64,000 bases of DNA from Filosporella fistucella (lineage: Eukaryota; Ascomycota; Leotiomycetes; Helotiales): assembly GCA_030077755.1 (NCBI GenBank), contig JAQJZZ010000001.1:1798001-1862000 (forward strand). The letters run 5' to 3'. Made by a program: the position numbers and the translations under genes. The notes under the pieces were generated by a model. It was not told the origin of the DNA and did not search any database. It saw nothing but the letters and a program-made list of their open reading frames with translations. Shown piece after piece: positions 35,812 to 47,071 of the stretch (the stretch's first letter is position 1; each line of letters opens with the position of its first letter).

Positions 35812-36654
35812 TTTGGAGGGCGATTTTCGATGGTGGATTTCGAGGATGAGGGAAGATCTGAAGAAGGTTCAAGATAGAAGTAAAGAAGTGAAAAACATTT
35901 GTGAATTACAACAGGTTAATATTCCTCACTCATTCGGGGAGTAGCCGCGATTGGTCAAGCATCGAATTTACTATTCGATGCGCACACCAAATTTAATTAA
36001 TTCACTTCAATAGACATAGTCGTTCAGCTTTTTGTATGATGGGAACAGTTCAACGAGGGCTTAGACCTCCCCAAAGATTTAATTTCAAAAATGATGAATT
36101 CAGACTTCATTACCCCTCACACAGTTGATGACAACAAATCAATTGCTTAGTCGAATAATATTCGTTTTTACTCTAGATATATCTTCGCAGTCTGAATATA
36201 TTCCTCATCGCTTGTACTATGAGTACTGTCAATTTCTCATCCCATTTTGCTAAGACGTTTGAGTGGTAGCTACTTCCTTCTAAACCCCTCCTTCGCAATT
36301 AAAATTTACAGGTTTTTCTTATCATTTTTGGCGACAGCTGATTCGGATAAGCAAGTTGAAGAGGGTAGTCAAGCGTATTGGGAATGTCTCCTATACAAGG
36401 ATGTTCGTGCTCTCACGTCCTTTAGGTCATTTCACCTCAGTCAAAGTACAACATAAATATGCTCTTATGATTTCCCAAGATATTCCCTGAGATGAAAGTA
36501 CAATTCAAACGAGGAAAATTCGTACAACCTAGCTCTTTTGTGTCAAAATCAGTCAGCCTTCCTTATAACCCCTCAATTGAGATTCACACAAATAAATCCT
36601 CTCGCTTCCCCAGGTCTATGCTCTTTTGGTCCCTATCAGTCCTCGCGTAAGGCC
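35812..36654. other. Intergenic region
   Basis: About 0.84 kb between two minus-strand genes, A/T-rich. Nothing is supported beyond the presumed promoter of the 35119 gene. Confidence 0.4.
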
Positions 36655-37827
36655 TCAGGTACAATAAGCAGCTCCAGAACTAGGGTTGATATACCCAAGT
36701 TGCATGAAAGTTTGATAGTTCCAATAATCTGCCTGAACACCTTGTCCACTAACAGTAGCATTTCCAAGCATCTTGTATGTCCAGTAAGAACTACCCTGGG
36801 TATATTTTCCAAATGCATACAGTCCAGTATTCAAATTCTGCTTTCGGGTCGAGAAGAGATTGTTGCTGACAGTCTGGATTGACCATTCACCAACGAATAC
36901 GGGAAACTTTCCATCACCAGCAGAGGCTTTAGCATCAGAGCAGATAAGTGCTGAAACAGTTGCAGAATCTGTTGGACGTCCTGCGAAGTAGTAATTATGG
37001 ACATCGAAAACGATATTGCTGGTTGCTGTGAAATTTGGCGCCCAGTACGTCTCCCCTTTCCAGCTGTCTTGAAGCATGACTGGAATATTTGAGTTGGCAG
37101 CAACAACTTTGGCGATGACACCTTTCATGTATTGAAGAACATAAGCAGCACCACTTGCTGAGAGGGCAGCAGGTGTGCCAAATGTTGTGATGTCTCGGCT
37201 GTCAACCGGCTCGTTGATGGGAGCAATGGTGTATGATTGTGGGAATCCGGAGTTTTGGACGTATGATATGACCGCGTCGATCACTTGATATGAGTATGTC
37301 AAAGCAGTCTGGTTGTTGAACCAGCCAAAGTGCCCCTCAGCTTCTCCAATTCCCATACCGTTGATTCCACCAGGAAGACTGTGCACGTCGACAATGATAT
37401 GCATGTTGTATTTCGTAATAGCGTATGTTGCGATGGTCTTGAGGAAGGAGACTTGATTTCCGGAATAGAGTTGACTTCCAGGGACTTTGACCCATGCGGC
37501 GTAGTGGGTAGGGATTCGAAGAGTGTTTATTCCTGCGGCTGCAAGAACGTCGATGTCACTTGGTGTGACGAAGGTAGCATATCTTCGTTCCAAAACAGGT
37601 CCGCATTGAGAACCAAGACGCGCACAGAGGCCCCATTCATCCAGGGTATTTCCACCATATTGTCCCCAGAATACCGAATCAAGAGCAGGCTCCTGAACAA
37701 GCCATGCTCCGAGATTGATACCATTGGCTTTGTAAGTTTTCCACTGCACATAGCTAGTTGATGGGGCAGCAACTGCGAGAAGACTGGTGAATGCAGAGCA
37801 GATAGAAAGTGATTGAAGGAAGAACAT
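36655..37827 (-). CDS. Secreted exo-beta-1,3-glucanase (GH5 family)
   Basis: A glycoside hydrolase that removes glucose from beta-1,3-glucans of fungal or plant walls. The single 390-residue frame starts MFFLQSLSICSAFTSLLAVA, a signal peptide. The N-terminal catalytic-domain landmark GINLGAWLVQEP (the GVNLGGWL equivalent) is followed by LRIPTHYAAWV and VDVHSLPGGINGM. The acid/base glutamate lies in IAPINEP (Glu206) and the nucleophile in FVGEWS (Glu314); VFDVHNYY lies between them. Both catalytic residues are intact. Length and architecture match fungal EXG-type enzymes of GH5 subfamily 9. No GPI signal or binding module is seen, so it is probably released. It can serve in cell-wall turnover or nutrition. 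Confidence 0.93.
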   Translation of the reverse strand: MFFLQSLSICSAFTSLLAVAAPSTSYVQWKTYKANGINLGAWLVQEPALDSVFWGQYGGNTLDEWGLCARLGSQCGPVLERRYATFVTPSDIDVLAAAGINTLRIPTHYAAWVKVPGSQLYSGNQVSFLKTIATYAITKYNMHIIVDVHSLPGGINGMGIGEAEGHFGWFNNQTALTYSYQVIDAVISYVQNSGFPQSYTIAPINEPVDSRDITTFGTPAALSASGAAYVLQYMKGVIAKVVAANSNIPVMLQDSWKGETYWAPNFTATSNIVFDVHNYYFAGRPTDSATVSALICSDAKASAGDGKFPVFVGEWSIQTVSNNLFSTRKQNLNTGLYAFGKYTQGSSYWTYKMLGNATVSGQGVQADYWNYQTFMQLGYINPSSGAAYCT

Positions 37828-39056
37828 CTTGAGAGAAGAGACTTAAAGCCGGTATTTGAGAGCAATGAGGATGAGCTGGCATGCAGATAAAATCAGAATC
37901 AACGGAACGAGTTAAGAAATATAAATACTTCTTGGACATTAACAATTGCTTTTGAATCCCCTCGATGTCGCGACGATATACACCGAAATGAGCACAACAA
38001 CAATGGATTGTGGGGTTCCGCTGCGGTATTGACGATCTTGCAAAGAGATCCTTTGATATTGATACTAACCTGTGAAAATTTTCTGTGTTCAACTTCGATG
38101 CAATCACAGGAATCGATACTCCGTAGAATCCAAAGTATATTCCCCGCTTTGCACGACTTGAGGACCCCGTGGGGACCCCGCTTTGCTGTTCCTTGTCTCG
38201 GAACGTACTCGCACTCGCACCGGGTTCTTTCCCTGGTATAACCTCACTTGAGATGCGGCTTTTCTTCTCATCTGATCAAAGTGAAGTAATTTTATTGTTA
38301 TGTGTGCCGGGTATGGTGGGGGCGGGGCATTGTACCGCCACATTCCGTTGTTTCCTCCAGCGTCACGATTTCCAAGGCTAGACTTGAAGAAACGGGCTCG
38401 GGATAACTTCATATTCCATGACTGCATTATTCTTCGCATCCATTACAGTACATCTTCATGTTTTAGTTTGTCTGCTCGGGTGAGATGTCGCCGACTCTCT
38501 TTGATAGACCGGCGAGTATAATGACTTGTCCGCTTGTGACTACTGAGTTGAAGCGCCTCGGATAGAAATCTATGACAACTCCTTGTAATTGCACAGAAAT
38601 TTATTTTCATCGGTTGAATAGTAAGAAAGTCCCACCAATAACCACTTTGTTTAGAAGCCTAAACCTTATAATCCAGAAAAGACATAAGCCATGTACATCA
38701 ACGGCTACCATTTCCAGAGGTACTTATGTAAGATCTTTCAACATTTGCGCTTCTCAAATTTTGACAACAAGAGTGTAAGTCTAGAGGTTTATGTTGATAT
38801 TTGATTTTATTTTAGATTATTGTTTCAAGTGTTCAGGGGTAAGCCCGATTGTTCGCGACCCATAATTTAGGCGCGATGCATAATGACAAACCTTTTAATT
38901 CTTGGAATCTAATCCTGCTTGGCCGTCGACAATTTTCGTTTAACACTCAAGCGACTCAGGGTAAGCATCAATATCGGGGTCGTAGGAAATGACGCGCCTC
39001 CATACCTACTCGCGGTCGCTGATACTGATCTTGCGATGAGGGTCTAGAGAAACAAC
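37828..39056. other. Divergent intergenic region
   Basis: About 1.2 kb between the GH5 gene and the HET gene, which point away from each other. It should contain both promoters. Frames inside are short and unremarkable. Confidence 0.4.
37914..37928 (-). promoter_or_regulatory. TATA-like element of the GH5 gene
   Basis: The minus strand reads TATTTATATTTC about 90 bp upstream of the GH5 ATG. Position and composition are the only support. Confidence 0.35.
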
Positions 39057-40853
39057 ATGGCAGCTCTCATTTGCGATCAATCACCAGATGCATCGACGGG
39101 GTTTGAGTACCAAACCCTTAATCGAGTCGATCGTGAAGATCTTTGGATTCGACTGATCGATCTACAGCCATCGCTTCATTCTGCAGATGACATTCATTGT
39201 GACATTCATCACGTTTCCCTTCAATCTAAGCCTGAATACGAAGCTCTATCATATTGCTGGGGGAATGTACAGACAACTGAAACGATCTTTCTCCACGGCC
39301 GGCCATTCAATGCAGGTCTCAACCTGGTCTCTGCACTCCGCTTCCTCAGACGTGAAGATAGACCTCGGACAATATGGATAGATGCAATCTCTATCAATCA
39401 GCTGGACATTAATGAGCGTGGTCACCAAGTTGCCTTTATGGGCAGAATCTATGCCTCGGCAAAGTGCGATCTTCTCTGGCTCGGAGAAGATCCTCTTGGT
39501 CAAGCTGTATCTGCTTTTCAGACCGTTGAGCATATAAGGTCCCATTTAGCACGGGTCAACAGAACATCCTCGCCATCCCTCCAGGCCCTCAGAGAATTAG
39601 AGAAGTCTCTGGCTGAAGTAACAACGCCGGAAAATCTGAAGTCGCTGCGTGCCATTTTCAGAGATCGTGCAGTATGGAGTCGGATATGGATCGTCCAAGA
39701 ACTCACCATGGCACCCAGAATAACAATTCATGCAGGCGGACAATCAATCTCTTGGGCTGTGGTCGAAGAGGTCCTCGGTCTTCTCACTGCATTTCGAAAC
39801 CCGCTCAAACCACCGTACAATACGATAATGGACTTCGATATTGCGTTCCTGAAGCTGAACGCCATCAATACTGTACGAGAAGAATATCAATACGACGACC
39901 AGAAATGGACGATACTTCAGCTGTGGGACAGTTTTCAGCGTTTAGATGCAACGGACCCTAGAGACAAGCTCTTCGCGCTTGTCGGTCTGGCATCTGACGC
40001 GGATATTTGTATCCGACCAAACTACACCGAGACCGCTGCAACAATATTTACAAAATTCATGAAATACCTCATCACGGGGACTCAAAGCCTTGACTGTCTA
40101 TCAATAGGTCATATCCCACTTGAATCTGTCATATCTCCTAAATCTCAGCTACCGACCTGGGTTCCTAACTTCGCATCAACGTCCCTCCATGCGAGGCTTT
40201 ACACTCAACCTGGACATATCCAATACTCTGCCAGTGGATCATCGAAAATAAATCTCGACTTCAACTGGAATACTAGCGATTTGGGAGTCTTGAATGTACC
40301 TGGAATCTTGTTGGACACGATCTCTACAGTTTACTCACCCGTCAAAAAGCAGTCGAGTTGGGCAGATTTCGAATCAATGGTTTCCGAAATTCCCGATATT
40401 ATTCTTGAAGCCGATTATCACACAAATGAACATGGATTCACCAGCTGTGCTAGAACCTTACTTGCAGACACCGCTTTCTTAAACCGACGTTTGGATGGAT
40501 CTGGATTCAGCGATGCGCGTTCTCTCTTATTACAGCTGAGGAGAAGGGCGGACGGCAAGCCTACCTCAGTTACTTTGCTTGCTTACAGACAGCTTGAATC
40601 ACTATGGGGCTTCAGATTCAGCACAAGTTTAAAGGGATGGATGTGTATGGTTCCAGATTTGGCACAGGAGGGAGATGTTATGGCTGTGTTATACGGGTCA
40701 AAGATACCTTTTCTTCTTCGTCCCGTCGATAAAGAGGGAGATGATTGTTATCAATTCATCGGAATGTGTTATGTTCATGGATTTATGGATGGTGAGGCTG
40801 TTGAGTGGAGGGAGCAAGGAAGGCTGGTTGAGAAAGTGTTTCATTTAACTTGA
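39057..40853 (+). CDS. HET-domain (heterokaryon incompatibility) protein
   Basis: A single-exon frame of 598 residues starting MAALICDQSPDA. Residues about 60-215 hold the HET domain with its three blocks: YEALSYCWGN, then TIWIDAISINQLDINERGHQ and VAFMGRIYASAKCDLLWLGE, and later WSRIWIVQELTMA. HET domains act as toxic effector (TIR-like) domains in fungal non-self recognition and cell-death reactions. The C-terminal part has no NACHT, WD or ankyrin repeats. It keeps the usual ATDPRDKLFALVGLA block and a C-terminal GDVMAVLYGSKIPFLLRP-type module seen in stand-alone HET proteins. No evidence here identifies the partner. The next gene, convergent on the minus strand, encodes a nuclease-fold-like protein. 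Confidence 0.95.
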   Translation: MAALICDQSPDASTGFEYQTLNRVDREDLWIRLIDLQPSLHSADDIHCDIHHVSLQSKPEYEALSYCWGNVQTTETIFLHGRPFNAGLNLVSALRFLRREDRPRTIWIDAISINQLDINERGHQVAFMGRIYASAKCDLLWLGEDPLGQAVSAFQTVEHIRSHLARVNRTSSPSLQALRELEKSLAEVTTPENLKSLRAIFRDRAVWSRIWIVQELTMAPRITIHAGGQSISWAVVEEVLGLLTAFRNPLKPPYNTIMDFDIAFLKLNAINTVREEYQYDDQKWTILQLWDSFQRLDATDPRDKLFALVGLASDADICIRPNYTETAATIFTKFMKYLITGTQSLDCLSIGHIPLESVISPKSQLPTWVPNFASTSLHARLYTQPGHIQYSASGSSKINLDFNWNTSDLGVLNVPGILLDTISTVYSPVKKQSSWADFESMVSEIPDIILEADYHTNEHGFTSCARTLLADTAFLNRRLDGSGFSDARSLLLQLRRRADGKPTSVTLLAYRQLESLWGFRFSTSLKGWMCMVPDLAQEGDVMAVLYGSKIPFLLRPVDKEGDDCYQFIGMCYVHGFMDGEAVEWREQGRLVEKVFHLT

Positions 40854-41603
40854 GTGAGTCAATCGATATTAGGGCGTGCTGTCCTCGTGCACTCAGAGAT
40901 GATGGTAGCAAGATATATTTGTTGTTGGTATTAACATTGCAAGACCTTTCATCCTCATCTATAGAGTACGAGAGATCCTTCGGGGAGCTAACTAGGTAAA
41001 CTTTGGCTATCTGTTGCTGGGTATACTGTGGCGTTGTCCTTGTTTGCTTATATCCTAGAGGTTGGATGTGATATTTTTGAGTTCCTCCTAGAGTTGACCT
41101 GCGGGACAGCCGTGCTAGCTGTAGCTAGGGCTTCCAATCCGGAAAGCAATATCAAGTCCTTTTTTGCTGATTCTTTTGCCCATGTTTTCTCCACGCGTGT
41201 GGCGTCTCGCCCTCGAAATCCTCCGTTTCCAGTCACTAATGGAGACTGGGTGTCTGGCCTGTTTAACTTTAAAGATAGTACTTCTTTAACGTTATAGTTT
41301 CTAGGCACAGCTTTGATCTTAGTATATTGCTAGTTCCTCGCCGGGTTCCTGTTCAATTCTTGGTCTGGTGTAACGAGTAGTCTACATACCAATGCTCGTG
41401 TTGTTCTCTAGGTGGGCCAAACTCTCTCGGCCTTTCAGGATCCAGGTCGTAATATTTTTGACGATTCCCGAACCAGGACACTGCTACGCCGTATTAAAAG
41501 AACCACTGACCAAACTGCACTGTATTAAGGCAATTTTACCAGAGATGTCAATAAACGCGTGACTTATTGTATAATACACCAATTGTTTCTGGAAACATAT
41601 GCC
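40854..41603. other. Intergenic region between convergent genes
   Basis: About 0.75 kb holding the 3' ends of the HET gene and the minus-strand nuclease-like gene. No gene is supported. Confidence 0.4.
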
Positions 41604-44264
41604 TCATTCTCCTAACGCCGGATCTGTACAAGCAATACTGTCAAACACAAGCGCTTTTGGCGAGTATTGAATTGACTTCTCTAGTAACACCCCTGTCTCA
41701 GAAACGCTAGAATGTGACAAAATTGACTTGTCCATAACTGCTCCGTCCTCAAGCGATACACTTACCCATACCCAACGCCCACCAGTTGGTTGATCGATGT
41801 ATACACGCTTCAGATACTGATGGCATTCAGTTGCTACGTTTCTACCTATCTGACCGCTAGGGAGACGTGGTTCGAGACTTTTGAGTTCATGTCCCTGTCG
41901 AGGTTCTTCCTCTTCTCCTTGTTGAGGGGGAAAAGTATGTCTTTCCTCATCGCGCAACGATATGTCACTCAAGGCATGAGCGCTCCTGGACATGATCGAA
42001 GAATGAGTATCGCTCGTCAAAATTGTTAAGCCGGGACTTGACGGGTTGGCTTCTGTAAGCGTACCGTTTTTGCTGGGCTCCAAGGCTGTTTTAAACTCGA
42101 CCACCTTGGATCTGGAATCTTCATCAGGGGGCTGGGAACTTTGATTGCTCGGGTTCCTGAAGCAATTTCCATCAGCTCTCTCCGCTTTCAAGATGCCGTC
42201 ACTACTGGAATTATAGCCGCTATCTCGTTGCGGAAGTATGTCCAGAGACGGTCTTTTCGGTGAATCAAAAACATTCGTATCCCTCCCATGCTTCCCGCTA
42301 CCAAATCGTGGCCAGTCCTTAACGGAACCAACAGCAGTAATTGGTGGCAGATTCTCAGTATCATGTACTGACAACCTTTTTTGGTGCTGTGAATGGACAC
42401 CCGACTTGTTCACAGGTCGATCTGCGACTTCCAAACCAAGCTTCGCTAATAAAGGAGCCGGAGTACACGGCTCAGCTAGAACTATACAGACTGTCAGCTC
42501 GCACGTCCCACTGTGAGAGACCTTCGGCCCAGCTTCAGGAAGGATATGTTTCCGACATACCAGAAAGGTCACTAGTAGAGTCCATGCTAATGAGCGCAAG
42601 GTTTCCAAACTTTTCAGCCAAAATTGAAGCTGGCTCCAGACCCTTATCTGAGGTCGTATTTGAACTAGTATTCCTGCTACTTGCTAGATGGACTTCCTTG
42701 GCATCGTATTTGGCCGCTCTTTCGATTTCTAGCTTATCGGCAACGGCATTCTTCAGGTTATCGAGAGTCTCATACAAATCGGCTAGGTCAAGATAATTCG
42801 CCATATGGTAAATGTCAAACGCGTTCAGTTTAGCTTTGAGATTCTCTATTGGGGCTTCGAGATCCTCAAGGAGCCTCCATTGATCAATGTAGCGAGAGAT
42901 CTGTGGTCTGAGAATATCAACTGCCCAGAATGAGGTATTTTCCACGATTCTACAAAATTGAATGGCGTCCCATAAGTTCCCAAGATGACCCTTCCATATG
43001 CACATCATTTTCTGAAGATGTCAGCTTTTGATAGCAAGAGCCAGCATGACGTGTTTAAAGCTCCGTCCAAACTCACATGATTGCGAACGCTCGTAGTGGA
43101 AGGACATGAGAAGGCGAGCCAAGCCTTGCAATGTTCTCCAACACATGTGATAGTCACAACCGGGGGAACTTGCTGGCTGCGGTCTTGCACTTTTTCAAAC
43201 TTCGCTAAGTTTTCCAATATATTCAAAGATGCAGAAGCAGCATTTGCTGCTTGGCAATAACCTTTTCTTCTCCTATCCTTGAGGCCCTCTTTTCTTCCAT
43301 TTTTCAATTCAAGAATGACGCATGGAAAACAGAGCCAATCACTTTCCGGTATGGATTTTTTTCCTGAAGTGGATTTGGTATAGTCATTTCCGAAACCATT
43401 CGTTGGCGTTGCATATAGCCCATGTTCCATCAAGGGGTATATTCGCCTATCGGTGAAGTTATCAAAGAATTTGTCTTTTGTAAGGCTGTCTTTCTGTATA
43501 GTTGTGGTAGCGTGGATTTTGAAACCTAAATAGCCATCTGGTTTGGGCCTTTTTGGTTTGGTCTCGCCATCAAGACCTCTTTCGTCTTGGGCTTTGTACC
43601 AGGTCACTGTTCCGCTACTCACACTAATGCATGTCAGCAAAGTTCCTGTATCATGTATATATATCTCTCTCACCACTTGATATGGTCCGCATGTGATGTT
43701 GATAAGACAGGGCGGCTATTTTGTGTAAGCTATAATGCAAATACATAACCCAGAAGATCATTGTCACTTGTTCTTGGCTGGTTCTACCAACTGCTTGAAG
43801 ACTATGTCTTTGAAGAGGTCCTGCCACTTATCCTCCTCGGCGATATCTTTCTGTAGCCCCACAGAGCGGTCAGATAATTCTCTAGCCAGTTTTATAAAGT
43901 CTCGTGAGACTTGTTGCTCATGAGGCCCTATGCGTTCCATACTCTCAACCGGAAGATATGCATAGCTCGGAACGCCTTGATCTCTATGATCGGGCAACGT
44001 CTGGAATGCCTCTTGGACAGGCTCTGGAATGAGAAATCCTTCGAATGATAAGATGCTGTCACGCAATGCCTTGACATGACTTGGCAGATCGATAGTAGAA
44101 AAGTCGATAACATGTGGATCGTACGAAATTCCATGGTCCCGGAGAACTTCGCGGTTGAGCACATTTTTGACAAGCTCTTTCGATTTCCGGGACGAGGTTT
44201 TCTTCTCGCGCCGCCCGCCTTTGGAGAGAGGTGTTTGGCAAGTTTTGTTCGTCGGTGTTGACAT
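41604..44264 (-). CDS. Uncharacterised protein with a PD-(D/E)XK-like region
   Basis: A proposed four-exon gene of about 817 residues: 43788-44264, 43077-43715, 42561-43011 and 41604-42490. Introns 2 and 3 (65 and 70 bp, GTGAGT and GTATGT donors) are well supported. Intron 1 (43716-43787) uses a weaker GTAGAA donor and is the least certain; the obvious GTGACA donor is out of phase. The start MSTPTNKTCQ lies in AAAATGTC context and is followed by a basic segment. Exon 2 has KPDGYLGF, then WLCFPCVILELKNG, then GYCQAANAAS, the order P-D...E-x-K...Q seen in PD-(D/E)XK nuclease folds. Exon 3 contains long helices; exon 4 is S/P-rich, probably disordered. Nuclease activity is inferred from the motif only. 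It could equally be a degenerate nuclease fold acting as a sensor. Confidence 0.6.
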
Positions 44265-45853
44265 TTTATGAAAAATATAATGACATAAATTGATATATGG
44301 TGATGAGCGGAGAGTAGATCTTTTGGGGGACCCAGTTAAGAAGACAGATGTGCATCGAGTAAAAGAGGTTCTTCGACTTGGTTTCCGTACATTATGGAGT
44401 CTGGGATACTGGATAGATCCCAGAGCCACCTGCAGTGCTCATTGGACTGAACCAGGCGGGCGTTTCTGTCAAGCAGGCATTCATCTGCAGTTCGAAGCCC
44501 CTGTTTTGAATTGCGAACTGAACTCTGAAATGTGAAATCCGCTAGGAGAGTTCATCTGTCACAAGACAAGATAAGGAGGCAATAATACCGCAGGAGACCT
44601 GGGACTCCATAATGTATGATACGCCTCTTGTCGCTCAACTCTCCAATCACAACTCGGCTAAAACTGCGCCCTGAACCCTCAGCTTCCAGAAGCAGATAGT
44701 CCCCGTGTTTCTTTGCAAGGGGTACCAGAGTGTCGGGTCTTGCAGTCGCAATTGCCCAGGCAGGAACCCCCCTAGGATGGGTACCTACTCGTCTCTATCA
44801 CAAATCTGCTACTATTACCTGACGATCCAAACCGTATTGAGGAGTAGTACCGATATTTTTTTTGGATGGCATTTTAGCAACGAATCCGCACACGGAATGA
44901 ACAATAAATGCAATATCTTATTATTGAGCAGACTTGAGAAACATGAAGCCAATGGCATCAACTGTACTTTACAGCACCTCCTTCCTGTTTTGAAGGCCCA
45001 TGTTGCTACGGCTCGGCTGGATGCAGGAGAATGCAGGAGGCTGGATGAGGTCTTCGTTCAGGTAGTGTACTTGTACACTCCAGCCCATTTCTTTCTTGCA
45101 ACCCTAGCAGATGATGCGGCGCAGTACCTTACTCAAGAAATAAATTGCCTCAGGTTGCCAGGGGCTTCTTCAAATAGCCTGAGTGCAGTAGCAGATGCTA
45201 TCAATGGATAGGGGGAGTCAACGTGATGACCGAACTTGATGTCCTAACTTCAGCTGCGCCTGATCAACAAACTATGAACTGCAGAGCGAGAGTATGAGGT
45301 TCTTGACCAAACACGATATTGTCAAAGGATTTTGCAACACTTCCCACGGCATCAAAGTGGAACGACACGAGGATACAATAAGCAGTGTTGTATATACGAG
45401 TACAAGGCTGGGCCGAAGCGGATGCTTCCGAAAGAAAACTTTGTTTCCAAAAAGAAGAATTGCTTAAGTATAAAGATTATATAAAAAAGAATTTATTCAA
45501 ATTTAAGAATGCGGACTAAAATTATGTCATACACAAAACTAAAGCTCTTAGTTTTGGTACTAATTCTAGTTCTTTGATTTTGAGCGAGTTCCTAAACCCT
45601 GGGCATTACTACACTGTAGTGTAGCTTAGGTTGATGTATTTGTTCCCTTCCTCAATTTCCACCAACAACTTCTCAAGTCTTGCCGCGAGTTGTCTGGCTT
45701 CAGTACCTAATTCTCCAGAAATGCTATCGCTCAAACGAAAATGATCGCGTTCCAGTCCACAGACCCTTCTTCGGCACTCCCTTCATATTTTTTATTTTAT
45801 TTGGCAGTTAAAAATACTACTGCCAGCCAAATCAAACCAGACAGCTGCTGCTT
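44265..45853. other. Intergenic region
   Basis: About 1.6 kb without a well-supported gene. A 168-codon frame at 44705-45211 exists but has no recognisable domain and odd composition, so I leave it out. A/T-rich sequence dominates from 45,400 onward. Confidence 0.35.
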
Positions 45854-46347
45854 TCAATGATATTCTAGCCGCGGTGGCCTGAACTGCTTCGCATATGTCG
45901 ACTTTGACTCATGTTCGACAGCATCGATGATGTGGCTCAAGGCAGCCCCCACCCTCATCCAGTTCGTCTTGCCAAAGTAGGGCTAGGAATCCGTAGAAGT
46001 TCATGCCTCCAAATTCATAATAATATATTCCTGCAGGGTTAGCATAACCAATGTTCATTTCAGCTGCAATTTGCCCAGTTCAGGAAACTCACTATTTGAA
46101 CACTGCCACTACACATGAATGAACGAGTGAAACCGTCGACATCGCGACATTTTTGATATTCTCCTTTTGCAACTGCCCATTGCTTTGTTGCGAAGAGGCG
46201 ATCGATGAATGTTGGTGCGCACAGATGGGTTCGCTCTCCTTGTATCGTTTCTTCTAGAGTCTTGAATACCTCCCTGGTGATTTCCCATTTCGCTCCTAGG
46301 TCGGAGTTTTGTAATTTGATTTTGCTGGTTGTTGCTGGATTCGCCAT
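45854..46347 (-). CDS. Small hypothetical protein, two exons
   Basis: A 127-residue protein I assemble from 46093-46347 and 45854-45982, separated by a 110-bp intron (GTGAGTTT donor, TTCCTAG acceptor) with phase 0 on both sides. The start MANPATTSKIKLQNSD lies in a G/C-modest context; an upstream in-frame ATG at 46458 is possible but reads through unlikely sequence. Exon 1 encodes KWEITREVFKTLEETIQGER and a Cys-containing segment; exon 2 continues PYFGKTNWMRVGAALSHIID and ends KQFRPPRLEYH. Coding character continues smoothly across the junction, which supports the splice. No signal peptide, membrane helix or known domain is seen. Function is unknown. It is too fragmented to be found as a single frame. 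Confidence 0.5.
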
Positions 46348-47071
46348 TGTTGTGAGAATGGGAGTTTGCTGAAAGCGGCAAATGTTTGTGTGTCTTGATA
46401 GTGTGAATGAAATTGACCTGACACATGGGTGAGAAATATGGGATAGGAAATATTTCACCAGGGTTGAAAAATTTGTATTAGTTTGCTGTGCTATCTGAAT
46501 TGAGGAATGCCGAACTGTTACTTACTCTAGACTTGTTTGGAATTTAGTTTGACTAGGCTGTCACTGAGCTAGAAATTCTGTGATGGGTGACGTAATTTTC
46601 AAATCGAGGCATAAAACCTCCTCTGTCTTTATGAGCCAGAATGATACAAGTCACAAGCAGTACTAGAGGTCAAATTTACAGCAAGGCTCGACACATATAC
46701 TCAAAAACATCATCGCGGCAGATAGGTAGGTAGCTTCTGGTAATTCCAGTGAGATTTCGACCTTGGTGTTGAGTAATTGTGTTGTCGAGAAGACAGGATT
46801 AAATATCAAGCAGTCTATGAAGTTGATCACACTACTTTAATCCATGGGTCATTCTAAATTTAGGTATCCAGCAGAGCAGCTCTTCAGATTGGCTCACATG
46901 CGAAGCATATAACACAACTGCACGCTCGATAGAATCTTTAACCTCGATGTTTGTTCCCAATTTCCTATTCCCCGTTGTACTAAGCTACCCTATGAAAGCA
47001 TCTTTCGTTTTGTACCTTCTTCTACTGGCATAGAATAAAAGCCACCACGAGCAATTGGGATATCAAGTGCT
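46348..47071. other. Intergenic region
   Basis: About 0.7 kb upstream of the small gene and downstream of the interrupted 2EXR gene. It contains the presumed promoter of the former. Nothing else is recognised. Confidence 0.4.

Noticed and set aside
44705..45211. 168-codon plus-strand frame
   Set aside because: No domain, splice support or family resemblance; composition looks non-coding and it lies in a gap next to A/T-rich sequence.
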